Source: Larix sibirica (Eukaryota > Streptophyta > Pinopsida > Pinales > Pinaceae). Taken from it: a stretch of 10,700 bases of DNA. The notes under the pieces were generated by a model. The model made no database searches. It was not told the DNA's origin and saw only the letters and a program-made list of their open reading frames with translations. This document shows positions 1-8,171 of the stretch, in pieces; within the stretch, counting starts at the first letter, position 1; every line of letters begins with the position of its first letter. Both the position numbers and the translations under genes were made by a program. Location: the NCBI GenBank assembly GCA_004151065.3, contig NWUY0300098857.1:1-10700 (forward strand), read 5' to 3'.

Positions 1-314
1 GGCTAAATCACTAGGGGAACTCGACCAAGGTACAAAACTAACACGAACAAGGCCTAAAAGGGAAGGGAGGGTTACATTGAGGTGGCATTGGGTGTAGCTC
101 CTTGAATAGTTGTTGATCATAGTACCGGGTCTGCTGGGTCCGCTGGGTCCACCTATCTTAGTTGGGTCCACATACCTGGAGTTGTGGAAAGGTGCTAGTT
201 TTTTAGGTAACAGGTCACATCTTTACAATTTGTGCTATTATCAAGGAGGCTAGACAATGTTCATCCAAAGTATTTTGTTGCTTTATGGACTTCCAAAAGA
301 CTTTCGATTCATCT

Positions 315-354
315 TATATATATATATAGATAGATAGATAGATATAGATATATA
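315..354. repeat. Compound microsatellite (TA)n-(GATA)n
   Basis: Seven TA units (315-328) are followed by four GATA units (329-344) and then a degenerate TA/GATA tail. This is a simple-sequence repeat seen directly in the sequence, and is likely to vary in length between individuals. Confidence 0.95.
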
Positions 355-422
355 CACAAGAAATATGCAATAACAGAATTAGGCCTATGGGCACAAAGAA
401 AAACCAACAATGCAATATGAAA

Positions 423-440
423 ATGAAGCTTCAGCTTCAT
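423..440. repeat. Short inverted repeat, 8-bp arms
   Basis: ATGAAGCT and AGCTTCAT are exact reverse complements separated by TC. The pairing does not extend outwards. It could form a small hairpin, but no T-run or gene end makes it a terminator. It is probably chance or part of an old repeat. Confidence 0.6.
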
Positions 441-949
441 ATATAGGCTCTAGGATAATACACTTGATTACAATGGAATAATCAAAATTGGCCTTCATAG
501 GTTAAGCTTTTCTACAAAATATAAGTATGATCTTATTGAGTCACTGAATATCAAACTCATGACAAGTCATACAATTGAATCATATTAAACTCAGCAATTT
601 ACATCTGATGGCAAATGTAAAAAATTCCTGGAAGAAATTCAGAATGCTTTTTCCATTTCCTTTTCTTGGTGTCTTCACAACTTTTGCTCATAATATATCG
701 GAAATACTAACATATTCTGATGTTTTTGCACATACATTTTCCGTTTGCGCTTTTCATACTTGGGATCATACTGATATCATTAAATCAAGAGAGTTATGAA
801 TACATGATACAAGGCAACTCTTTGGTGGAAGGAAACAAAAGTCGCTACAATGAAAACAAAAACATGATTTTTCTTTCGAGATCACAAGAAAGGTTTATCC
901 AAGCATTATCCCAGAACTATTTGAATCTAATACATTCATAAGAACAAAC

Positions 950-1059
950 CTTTGTAATTGTTACTGTCGCTGCTTTTGCCTCAAAATCAATCTCTGGAAT
1001 ACGAGACACTTCAACCCCATTCTTAAATAAAATATAAGTTGGAAGTTGCCCCATATTAA
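950..1059 (-). CDS. TMX2: TMX2 homolog, exon with the cis-proline strand
   Basis: This 110-nt minus-strand exon follows an acceptor ending AACTGTGCAG and is followed by donor GTTTGTTC. Two bases complete a valine codon, then 36 codons encode NMGQLPTYILFKNGVEVSR and then IPEIDFEAKAATVTITK. The QLPTYILF segment holds the cis-proline that faces the active site in thioredoxin folds and matches QLPTLILF of human TMX2. The exon ends in phase 0 at ITK. Family members continue for at least about 20 residues, so another exon must lie to the left. I could not identify it between 1 and 949: no reading frame there resembles the expected C-terminus. The gene may use a later exon outside the window, or may be broken. 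No substitution in these exons suggests a pseudogene. Confidence 0.8.
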
Positions 1060-1313
1060 CTGCACAGTTGCACAGATATGTTATATGTATACATGGCAAT
1101 TTCTAAACATAAAATTAGAACATAGGAAAGTCCATGACATAGTAACCAAGGAATTATCTGCCACAAGTAACTGATTGTGTCAAAGTTAAAAGTAGAATTT
1201 TCGATAAATTAATCATACTCCTAATTTCATTTCTGAAATTAATGTTGTTTTGTCTACATGGCAACAAAAGACACACTTAAAAAGGATTGCACTTTTCCGT
1301 TAGAGTTTCATAC

Positions 1314-1399
1314 CACTCATCGTAATTCCGAATTTAGCAGCAGCATTTGGAAAGCGACCCAAATCCACCAATCCAAATTGCAAATTCTCAGTCGAGTAC
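1314..1399 (-). CDS. TMX2: TMX2 homolog, internal exon of the thioredoxin fold
   Basis: This 86-nt minus-strand exon follows an acceptor ending TTTGGATAG and is followed by donor GTATGA. One base completes the codon begun in the previous exon, 28 codons follow, and one base is left over. It encodes YSTENLQFGLVDLGRF and then PNAAAKFGITMS. The pattern F-G-x-V-D-x-G-R-F/Y is the central beta strand and turn of the TMX2 thioredoxin fold (human FGKVDVGRY). Reading straight across the upstream intron meets a stop in the frame that would join the two exons without splicing. Both flanking junctions keep frame, which is unlikely by chance. The 264-nt upstream and 254-nt downstream introns are of usual plant size. 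Confidence 0.78.
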
Positions 1400-1663
1400 C
1401 TATCCAAATAGTAATGAGGAAAAGTTGGTTGCTGAAATATTAAACAGGATTAACATGTAACAAAAGAATTATCAATGCTAGCAAGCACAGACACAATCTA
1501 CCTATGAAGATAAAAGCGTCTGCTGTAAATGTGTTCACATTACAAAAACAAAACGATGTATAATCTCTCATCCAGGAAGCTAAATATCATTTATTACAAC
1601 TGAATACTATAAAAATCAATATTCAACTTCAGAAAAATTTGCATTCATTTCAATGTGACATAC

Positions 1664-1734
1664 ATCATTGAAACGTCTGATAAACATCGACTTGCTTGAA
1701 TACAGCGGGAAGACCACAAAGCCCGAAATTCCAC
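1664..1734 (-). CDS. TMX2: TMX2 homolog, internal exon with the active-site region
   Basis: Read on the minus strand, this 71-nt exon lies between an acceptor ending TATATGACAG and a donor GTATGTC. It encodes VEFRALWSSRCIQASR and then CLSDVSM, leaving two bases (AT) that complete a codon with the next exon. The residues line up with the start of the thioredoxin-like domain of TMX2, where the human protein has VEFFANWSNDC. TMX2 is an ER-membrane thioredoxin-related protein; its plant homologs are little studied. The active-site position reads SSRC, so only the second cysteine of a CxxC is present, as in TMX2 and unlike true oxidoreductases. The exon starts in phase 0. Upstream exons, expected to encode membrane segments, were not found. 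The call rests on my memory of the family plus the perfect phase chain over three exons. Confidence 0.75.
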
Positions 1735-2418
1735 CTGTCATATAGAATCGGGATTATTTTTCCCATCAACAACATATTGAAACTAATTTATGGACTTCAT
1801 TAGCTGCAGGATAAAATTTTAAACCAATAAAATGATTTATACTGAGAAATTTAAACAAAGTAGGTTCTCAGACAACCTCAGCTACAAACAAGGATAAAAC
1901 TTTAATATAGTAATGATTATGAGGCCAATTACAATTATTGATGCACAATCAAGAAAAACAATTTCCAGTATCACTCACAGCCACAGATGATCTTTACACA
2001 GTTTTCAGGGAGTGAACTCTGTTAGGGAATCCTTATTTAAAACTACATTCACAATTTGTGTACTTGCCAAGGTACTTGTGCATTAATGCAACTTCCCTAA
2101 CATTAAGAAACTAATGACCAAACTGAATGGAACAGTAAAGAGCCAGACCATCAGAGGCACAGGAGACCATTGTAGAAAAAGAAAACAATGACCAACTCTA
2201 AAAGCAAATCCTTCTATCAGATAACTATCTTGAAATCCAAAGAATTTTCCACATTTTCAGAGCAATGATCTGATGGAATTAAGCTAGAAAAAAACAATTT
2301 ATACATTGGATGTGTATAGGAGTCAGGAGGTCGGTGGATCAAGTGGGAAAATCTGAAAGGTAAAAGACTGCAATGGATGATATCCTTGTTATGCTTTTCA
2401 TTAATAGCAATGAAATAA

Positions 2419-2446
2419 AGTCAAGATATCCCAATATGTACAAACC
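2419..2446 (+). repeat. Local direct repeat, copy 1
   Basis: A 28-nt word starting AGTCAAGATATCCCAATATG matches 2701-2728 at 27 of 28 positions, 282 nt apart. The single difference is A for C near the end. Chance is an unlikely explanation for a match this long within a few hundred bases. Confidence 0.85.
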
Positions 2447-2700
2447 CTTGCCTTGGAGACCAAAAAAGGGAAGGCATTCAATTGGTTGAATTATCTATCA
2501 ACAAGGAAACAAGTAAAGCAAGAGTGAAGAAAATGAGGTTCATATGGATGAGCTATTGATACCCAGGACAATACTGATTAAAGGGGTAATGACAATTGTT
2601 AGGGATGCAAATGTACTTATCTATTAAATCAGCATGAGAAAAAGGGAATTACTAGATTTTCTATGTACTTAATGTTGAATTATTAAACAAGTGAAGCAAG

Positions 2701-2728
2701 AGTCAAGATATCCCAATATGTCCAAACC
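2701..2728 (+). repeat. Local direct repeat, copy 2
   Basis: This is the second copy of the word at 2419-2446. Directly before it lies ACAAGTGAAGCAAGAGT (2687-2703), which matches ACAAGTAAAGCAAGAGT at 2509-2525 with one difference. Around copy 1 that neighbour lies downstream instead of upstream, so the order of the two words differs between the copies. Confidence 0.85.
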
Positions 2729-3431
2729 TTTTCCTTAATGTTATCACAAATCTTGTAGCAACCCAAAAAGGTGATCCTGTCCAGGATGGCAGAAAGAACT
2801 GGTTGCTAAAAGCTATGACCCTCGAGAATCCTAGCCCTCAAGATAAATTCTGGTTGTCACTTCGGGCAGGTTCTCGTCACTTTAAGCTACCTGGAACACT
2901 GGGAAGTGAACCATGGTGGCTATGGGGGAGAACCAAGTTTGACCAGATGACCAAACCCCATTTATGCTACAGGATACCTATACAAGATTGATGATTGGAT
3001 AAGCAGGATACCCTGAGATAGATCCTAGAACCAAAGACGATATGAAGTTAGGATTATGAGATCTAGGATAGAGAACACTAGGGCAAAAGATATCAGATTT
3101 AAACACACTGTAGATTTTGAAAAAAAAGCTTGCTAAAAGAATTGACAATTAACACCAGCAAGACGACAAACACTTTGTGTAGAGATGGCTTCAAGTCTTA
3201 AGGGCAATTTAACTTTGTAAGAGACCAGTGCTTTTATGGCTGATTGATTTGTTCCTTGGAGATAGATTTTGATATGCAACACATAAATGATGTCAACAAC
3301 CCTATGGGAAACTACCATAAACCCTAGAGTGAAATGGTTTAGAGAGTCTAATGATTAACGATGGATCCAAATCCCATACACTTTAATTCCAAAAGATTAA
3401 AGATGAAGTCCTTCAAAGCACTACTTTAACT

Positions 3432-3712
3432 CACTGGTGATATATCGGCAATATATCGCTCGATATTTTCCCCGATTTTTCCAAATTTTTCCAAATTTTT
3501 TTGCGATTTTTTCGAACATATCACAATTTTTTTCAAATATATCGTGATTTTTTGCATTTTTGTATTTTTTAATTATTTTTGTATTTTTTAAGTTTGCCGA
3601 TATATTGCCAATGTTTCATGTTTGTCGACATTTTGGCCGATAAATCCGATAATTTGTTTTTGGACACTCGGTGATATATTTGCCGACACGATATTTGTAA
3701 CTTTGATGATTG
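3432..3712. repeat. T-rich block of degenerate CGATAT-like words
   Basis: About 280 nt dense in variants of CGATATATCG, CCGATATATTGCC and CCGATAAAT, with T-runs between. A related word opens and closes the block: CACTGGTGATATAT at 3432-3445 and CACTCGGTGATATAT at 3665-3679. GGCAATATATCG (3447-3458) and CGATATATTGCC (3598-3609) are exact inverted repeats. There is no coding potential. I recall similar CGATAT-rich tracts being repeated in several plant genomes, but cannot name a family. It could be the remains of a small non-autonomous element or a degenerate tandem array. Confidence 0.6.
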
Positions 3713-3920
3713 GTGCATCATGATAAGTGGAAGCTCCAAGATACAAATATTATAATTAAAATAAATGATGTTAATTAGTTGAAAGAGGATACAATTCCAT
3801 TAATCTTCAATTTATCCCTCCACAAAATTGAATGATTTAACAAGGGACTCCAAACCTGCACGCAATTTAGTTTGTTATGGAGGGAATATGGAATGTGGAA
3901 TGGGTAATAATAATGTTAGA

Positions 3921-4075
3921 TTTATATTATTTTTTCCCAAGGAAAAACTTGTGGGCAAACCGAAGGGATGCTTCCTAACCTAGGGAGATTCGAATTGAGC
4001 ACCTATCGGCATAGAACTAGCCAAATGCCCAGCAACATTGGCAAGAACTAGTCGAGCTAACCCCTTGGGCTATAT
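3921..4075 (-). mobile_element. Possible tRNA-derived SINE remnant
   Basis: On the minus strand a run of Pol III promoter-like boxes appears. TTAGCTCGACTAGT (4060-4047) resembles an A box. AATTCGAATCT (3996-3986) resembles a B box (consensus GGTTCGANNCC) with its core TTCGA intact. The gap between them is about 50 nt, longer than in most tRNAs but usual for tRNA-derived SINEs. Further along the same strand the sequence becomes A-rich (GGGAAAAAATAATATAAAT), as expected for a SINE tail. I could not define target-site duplications, and the ends are approximate. No tRNA cloverleaf is intact. Confidence 0.4.
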
Positions 4076-4080
4076 ATATC

Positions 4081-5098
4081 AGTTGCACGAAACGTGGAAA
4101 TGTGAACAAGTTTCCAAAATGGGAACGCTTGGAAACATGACCCCCTCGAAATTATATAGTTTCCTTTAAATAACACATCATCTCACAAGAAAACAAGAAT
4201 GATACACATAAATGATAGTTTAAAAGTAAACCTAGGTATATATTAACTCTCATAGATGATTGCATGATGAAAAATTCTATAGTTTGGCGGTCTTGACTAA
4301 TGCCAATCCTGTACCCTTAGATGTGATAGAATCCAATAGAAACGCTACAATCCTACCAACCCTAAAATCCAAAAAACCGTTGAGTTTGCCGAATTCAAAA
4401 CGGGATATGAAAGTTTACTTTCTCCATATGAAGTCTGGTTGGAACCACTCTCAAACATCTTGAAACAATTAATGGTAATTTAAAAATTTAGACAAAGGGA
4501 CATTCTCCCTTATCTTACCTTTTCTATCCTATTTTTAAGAATTTAATATTGCCATTAATTACAAGGTGACAAACTCCTTAGAGCTCAATCCCCTATCTTT
4601 ATTTTTCCTTAAATGGTCATCGAGACAAACAAGGAAATATTTTCCTACAAGTCCCACATCCCTAATGGGCACTTGGGCGGCCCTGAAAACTGCCAAAACA
4701 TGCCTCAAGCATAACTAAAAATGGTTGAAATGCCTTGTAGATGTCCTTTCCCATACCTTATGCCATTTCCAAATTTGGAAACGCCATACAATACGACCAC
4801 AAATGTTTCCAAGATGTTTTGTGCTCGTTTTTGTGATGGGTACGCCACCATTCTAGCCATTTCCTACAATTTATCTATCTGTCTATCAATCTATACTCCA
4901 AAGAAAGCTCCAAGGGTTAACTCAATTTGTTAAACCATTTTCCCAAAGCATGTTATCGATGAGGAGGCCTTATGTCACAGGTTCAAATATGGTAGAATCC
5001 CTTGGGGTTACAAACTGTTATTGTGATTAGCATTGAGTTGTTCTCCATCGAGATATTCCAAGGAAGATGGCGTGATCCCATGAGGTTTTCCTCAGAGA
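4081..5098. other. Gene-free stretch before the LINE
   Basis: AT-rich sequence with no recognised gene on either strand. Open frames 4260-4463 and 4721-4933 (plus) show no domain or family resemblance. A degenerate TCTA-like run lies near 4865-4893, and a lone B-box-like word, GGTTCAAATAT, at 4980-4990. The stretch reads as ordinary intergenic or intronic DNA, probably including old repeat remains. Confidence 0.5.
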
Positions 5099-5114
5099 AT
5101 ATATATATATATAT
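5099..5114. repeat. (AT)8 microsatellite at the LINE 5' edge
   Basis: Eight AT units in a row. The first sequence that can be tied to the LINE starts a few dozen bases later, so this tract probably marks or lies very close to the insertion point. Whether it predates the insertion cannot be told from one copy. Confidence 0.9.
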
Positions 5115-5548
5115 GGAGGGGTGAATGGAGCTCTGTGGCCTAGCGAGGGAGTGTGAACCTGCGGTTTATTTTTCGACACAATGAGGAAAGGAGGGCGTTC
5201 AGCAGAACAGGTTCGCACCATTATGCCGTCATTTCAAAGAACCAGGGAAACGCCGGTGGCAAACCAGAAGAGGATAGATTGTATCTCGATGAAGTGGATT
5301 ATGAGGAGGACCCTCAATACGGTCCTATTTTTTGTACGGAACAGGAAGTTATTGATTCGGGGAGTAGGTTGGCAACACTTGAAGGGATAGCAACAATGCA
5401 GGAGACATGGCCACCTAAAACAATCACAAAGGACATCACCCCAAATAATAATGCAGGTGACATCAACAATGTAAATACTCAACAAGCAAGCAGGTTGAAG
5501 AAGACAAAAGGAATAAGACCGAAGAAGGGATATGCATAATTAACAGTA

Positions 5549-6060
5549 GGGAAGGATATACAGATTAAACAAATTCCGACATATCTGTCTCAAGTGCTGG
5601 TGGGAAGGTTCTGTGGGAGGGTGACCGGAAGAGAAGTACTAAAGCGATGAATGGATTCAAATTGGAACGCATATTTGGGGTATGCACCAGATTTCCATGT
5701 ACTGCCTCAGGGCTGGTTTTTATTAAAGCTGCAGAAGGAGGATGGACCAAAGTTGTTAGCTCACAACTGGCAATGGGGACCGTCGGGTTTAATTCTCCAA
5801 AAATGGTGAGTGGAATTCAATGCGAGGAGGGAACCACATAATCTACAGCAGGTGTGGGTAATCTTACTAGGATTACCAATGGTCTTTTGGCAGGAACCAA
5901 TACTGGAGGCAATTGGCAAGAAGTTGGGTAAGTTTATAGCCTTAGAGGAAGACTGTGAGACCAAAATTGATCGAAGGTGTGCAAGAATTCTAGTGGAAAT
6001 GGATATGAGAGAAGGTTTGTTTGAAGAGATTAAAATTGAGATGCACGGGAGTTCATGGAC
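5549..6060 (+). other. DUF4283-like domain of LINE ORF1
   Basis: The translation holds the hallmarks of the plant gag-like DUF4283 domain. LVGRFCGRV is followed by a strand with VLPQGWFLLKLQ, then WQWGPSGLILQKW. After that come VWVILLGLPMVFWQ, IGKKLGKFIAL and ARILVEMDM. The TGA at 5648 replaces a residue that is tryptophan in relatives as I remember them (TGG to TGA). The TGA at 5807 follows LQKW. This domain usually precedes a zinc knuckle in plant LINE and gag-like proteins, as here. Confidence 0.8.
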
Positions 6061-6094
6061 GTAGAAGTCGGATTACTGGAAATTACCGTTCAAG

Positions 6095-6136
6095 TGTTTC
6101 AACTGTCGAAGGGTGGGGCATTTACAGAAGGACTGC
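6095..6136 (+). other. CCHC zinc knuckle of LINE ORF1
   Basis: CFNCRRVGHLQKDC fits C-x2-C-x4-H-x4-C exactly. The four zinc ligands are encoded at 6095, 6104, 6119 and 6134. Such knuckles bind nucleic acid in gag-like proteins. The motif is intact although stops lie on both sides. Confidence 0.92.
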
Positions 6137-6802
6137 ACATTACGAAAGGAATCCACTCGTTTAGAGAAGGTATGGGTAAGAAAGGATCGTACCCCATACC
6201 CTTTCAAAACCAAAGAAGGTGGCAGACGTGGGAAAGGTGGCGGAAGCAAGGAACAGACAAGGGACGTAAAAGAGAAATGTGTGGATAAGGAGGCGGTCCA
6301 GTCAACACATGATACTCCAAATGACACAGTGGAACAAGATAGTGGCCATTTACGCGATGCTGATACAAATGGGATGCAATCTCACAACAAGTTACACGCA
6401 AACAATAAAGGTATTAATCCTGTTCTTCATGTTAATAATTCTTCTTTTTCAGATAATAAAGTTAAAATTCAAGAAGCGGTAGATGGGAATGACTGGGCGA
6501 AGGAACATAGTAAGTCAACAACCTGTACTACTAATTCCGTCTAAAGGACAAGAGTGCCGACCTCAAAATACTAGATTGTTCAGAGAAAATAATGAGAGTT
6601 GAGATCTAAAAGTGTACAAAAGGAAGAGGAGGATACGACCTCCACTGGGGGTTTAGCGCTCAATCCAAAACATAAGATGCAAGCCGGAAGGAAGTCATTC
6701 CTATCCAAGGCTCAAAAACAAGTAGCGATGTACATTAAACAAGGACAACAGACAACTATCAGTCAAGCTCTTAGAGTGGAAAAAGCCCCAAGTAAGGGCT
6801 TC

Positions 6803-6807
6803 TAATG
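6803..6807 (+). promoter_or_regulatory. TAATG stop-start overlap between LINE ORF1 and ORF2
   Basis: The ORF1 stop TAA (6803-6805) shares its last A with the ORF2 start ATG (6805-6807). Such overlaps support termination-reinitiation of ORF2 in some other non-LTR elements. Here the arrangement is seen directly; the mechanism is inference. The ORF2 frame is closed by stops just upstream, so no longer N-terminus is likely. Confidence 0.7.
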
Positions 6808-7500
6808 CTAGTCCTCTCTTTCAATGCAAGGGGGCTAGGGGGGCCCTCCAAGATAAACGCCCTCAAAAGATTGGTTAACAATATAAAACCGTCGGTACTG
6901 TTAATTCAAGAAACGATGATGGAAGGGGAAAAAGCAGAAGAAGCTTTAAGTGTTTGGTTAAAAGATTGGAAAATGGATTTTGTTGATGCAAAAGGACATT
7001 CAGGAGGAATACTCACACCTTGGAGCCCAGAGTTGAATATGATCTCAGTCACACATTATGACTCGGTTTTAGAGACTGTTTTAGAGGATGGTGAAACGGG
7101 ACTGACGTTCACAATTTTAAATTTATATGGGTCGTTCTATGACAGAAGGACCTTCTGGGAGTCTTTTGAAACCATTGGTGCTCTGGAGCATTCCAATGTG
7201 ATAGTGGGGGGAGATTTGAATCTAACACTCTCTGTTAACGAGGTGTGGGGAAAGAATGCTAGGAGCGATTCGATGAGTCCTTGTTTTAGCAATATTTTTG
7301 AGAAGAAAGGTCTGATTGATCTTAAACCTCTGAAACTGGAGCCGACTTGGCGAAAAAAAAGAGGGGGAGATCAAGCGATCTCTAAGAGATTAGATCGGTT
7401 TTTTGTTGCTGAAAACTTAGTCAACAGCCAGCTAGTTCTACAATCAACGACTGAAATAGGAGGAATTTCATATCATAGACCAATAGCCCTAACAGTAAAT
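6805..7500 (+). other. AP-type endonuclease domain of LINE ORF2
   Basis: This is the exonuclease-endonuclease-phosphatase fold that nicks the target site for target-primed reverse transcription. Visible motifs are FNARGLGG (Asn7), LIQETMM (Glu36), VGGDLN (Asp137, Asn139), EPTWRKK, KRLDRFF and ISYHRPI. The last is normally SDH, whose Asp and His are catalytic; here codon 7471-7473 gives Tyr223 instead of Asp. The domain is the longest unbroken frame of the element, but the Asp loss should abolish nicking. Confidence 0.9.
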
Positions 7501-8171
7501 TTTTTGACAAAAAGCACCTTTCCCCCTTTAAATTTAACCCCTTATGGCTGGATGAGGAAGAATATAAAACCCTAATTATGGATTCATGGCAAACCCTAAG
7601 CGATCCCCAGAGTTCGTCTTTCATGCAACAATTTGTAGACAATCTAGCGCGTATAAAAAATATATCCAACGAATGGGAGAAGAAACACAATTTGTTCTCT
7701 CAGGAAGAGTTGAAAGGAGTGGAAAATAAAATTGAGGAGTTGTACAATTCTAACAAGGATGGAGTTTTCACTACAGAAGAGGTGGAGACCTTAAAACAAT
7801 TATAAGGAAAGATGAATACATTGTTGGCAAAGGAAGAACAATTGTGGAGACTGAAGAGCAGAGCATTGTGGTTAGCAGAGGGAGACAATAATACAAAATT
7901 CTTTCATAGGTATACCTCTCATAGAAGGAGCATAAACACCATTATTGAAGTAAAGGATGGTCGAGGGAATATGGTTAGGACTTTCCAAGAGAAAGCGAGA
8001 GAGACGGTGGATCATTTTCGTGCTCTTTTCACAGAACCAGAAGGATGTCCAATAACAAAAAGCCTAGAGGTTTTAAGGCTCTTTCCCAAGCTTATTTCAA
8101 AGGAAATGAATGTTGCTTTAAATAAAGAGGTTACAGAAGAGGAGGTAAGTCAAATTATCCACTCATTTTAG

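Larger units (their letters stand above)
1..949. other. Gene-free stretch: TMX2 homolog intron or 3' flank
   Basis: AT-rich sequence with no supported gene on either strand. If the TMX2 homolog is intact, this is the intron after its exon at 1059-950, its last exon, or its 3' flank. Short open frames on the plus strand (575-799, 720-941) have no recognisable motif and no conserved look. It also holds two tandem copies of the 9-mer GCTGGGTCC (133-150), a TA/GATA microsatellite and a short palindrome at 423-440 (ATGAAGCT, two bases, AGCTTCAT). Confidence 0.5.
1735..3427. other. Gene-free stretch: likely intron or 5' flank of the TMX2 homolog
   Basis: No exon or gene could be supported on either strand. 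The expected upstream TMX2 exons, encoding membrane helices and a segment ending just before VEF, were looked for and not found, so the intron before 1734 may be long. A slightly GC-richer patch at about 2760-2991 carries an open frame of 62 codons (2803-2991, plus) with no recognised family. The minus-strand open frame 3318-3133 is likewise unrecognised. A partly shuffled short repeat lies at 2419-2728. Confidence 0.5.
5153..6805 (+). pseudogene. LINE ORF1, gag-like RNA-binding protein, disrupted
   Basis: ORF1 proteins of plant L1 elements bind the element RNA and form the particle used for reverse transcription. One frame can be followed throughout, broken by stops at 5537, 5648, 5807, 6062 and 6542, then 6572, 6590 and 6593. 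The order is: an acidic N-terminal part without a known domain (5153-5536), a DUF4283-like domain (about 5550-6060), a CCHC zinc knuckle (6095-6136), a basic/polar tail, and a C-terminal stretch (6599-6805) with KQVAMYIKQGQQTTISQAL. No ATG opens this frame near the start. An ATG at 5181 in another frame, followed by MRKGGRSAEQVRT, may be the original start, with a one-base deletion near 5210-5225; this is inference. The frame ends in TAA overlapping the ORF2 ATG. Confidence 0.85.

Noticed and set aside
630-770. Minus-strand basic segments (KRKRK- and KKRKWKK-like) as the missing TMX2 last exon
   Set aside because: A phase-0 acceptor is available near 769, but the residues do not match the expected C-terminus and soon hit a stop.
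575-941. Two overlapping plus-strand frames of about 70 codons
   Set aside because: AT-rich, no domain or motif, and they sit in the presumed intron or 3' flank of the minus-strand gene.
1258-1443. 61-codon plus-strand frame
   Set aside because: It is the antisense shadow of the TMX2 exon at 1399-1314, where splice borders and protein match favour the minus strand.
3430-3712. CRISPR-like or regular tandem array reading of the CGATAT block
   Set aside because: The words are degenerate, spacing is irregular and no constant repeat-spacer unit exists.
4980-4990. GGTTCAAATAT, a B-box-like word
   Set aside because: No convincing A box lies at the right distance upstream, so a second SINE or tRNA gene is not supported.
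5647-6327. Out-of-frame open stretches of 60-84 codons on both strands over ORF1
   Set aside because: They overlap the ORF1 frame that carries DUF4283 and the zinc knuckle, and show no domain of their own.
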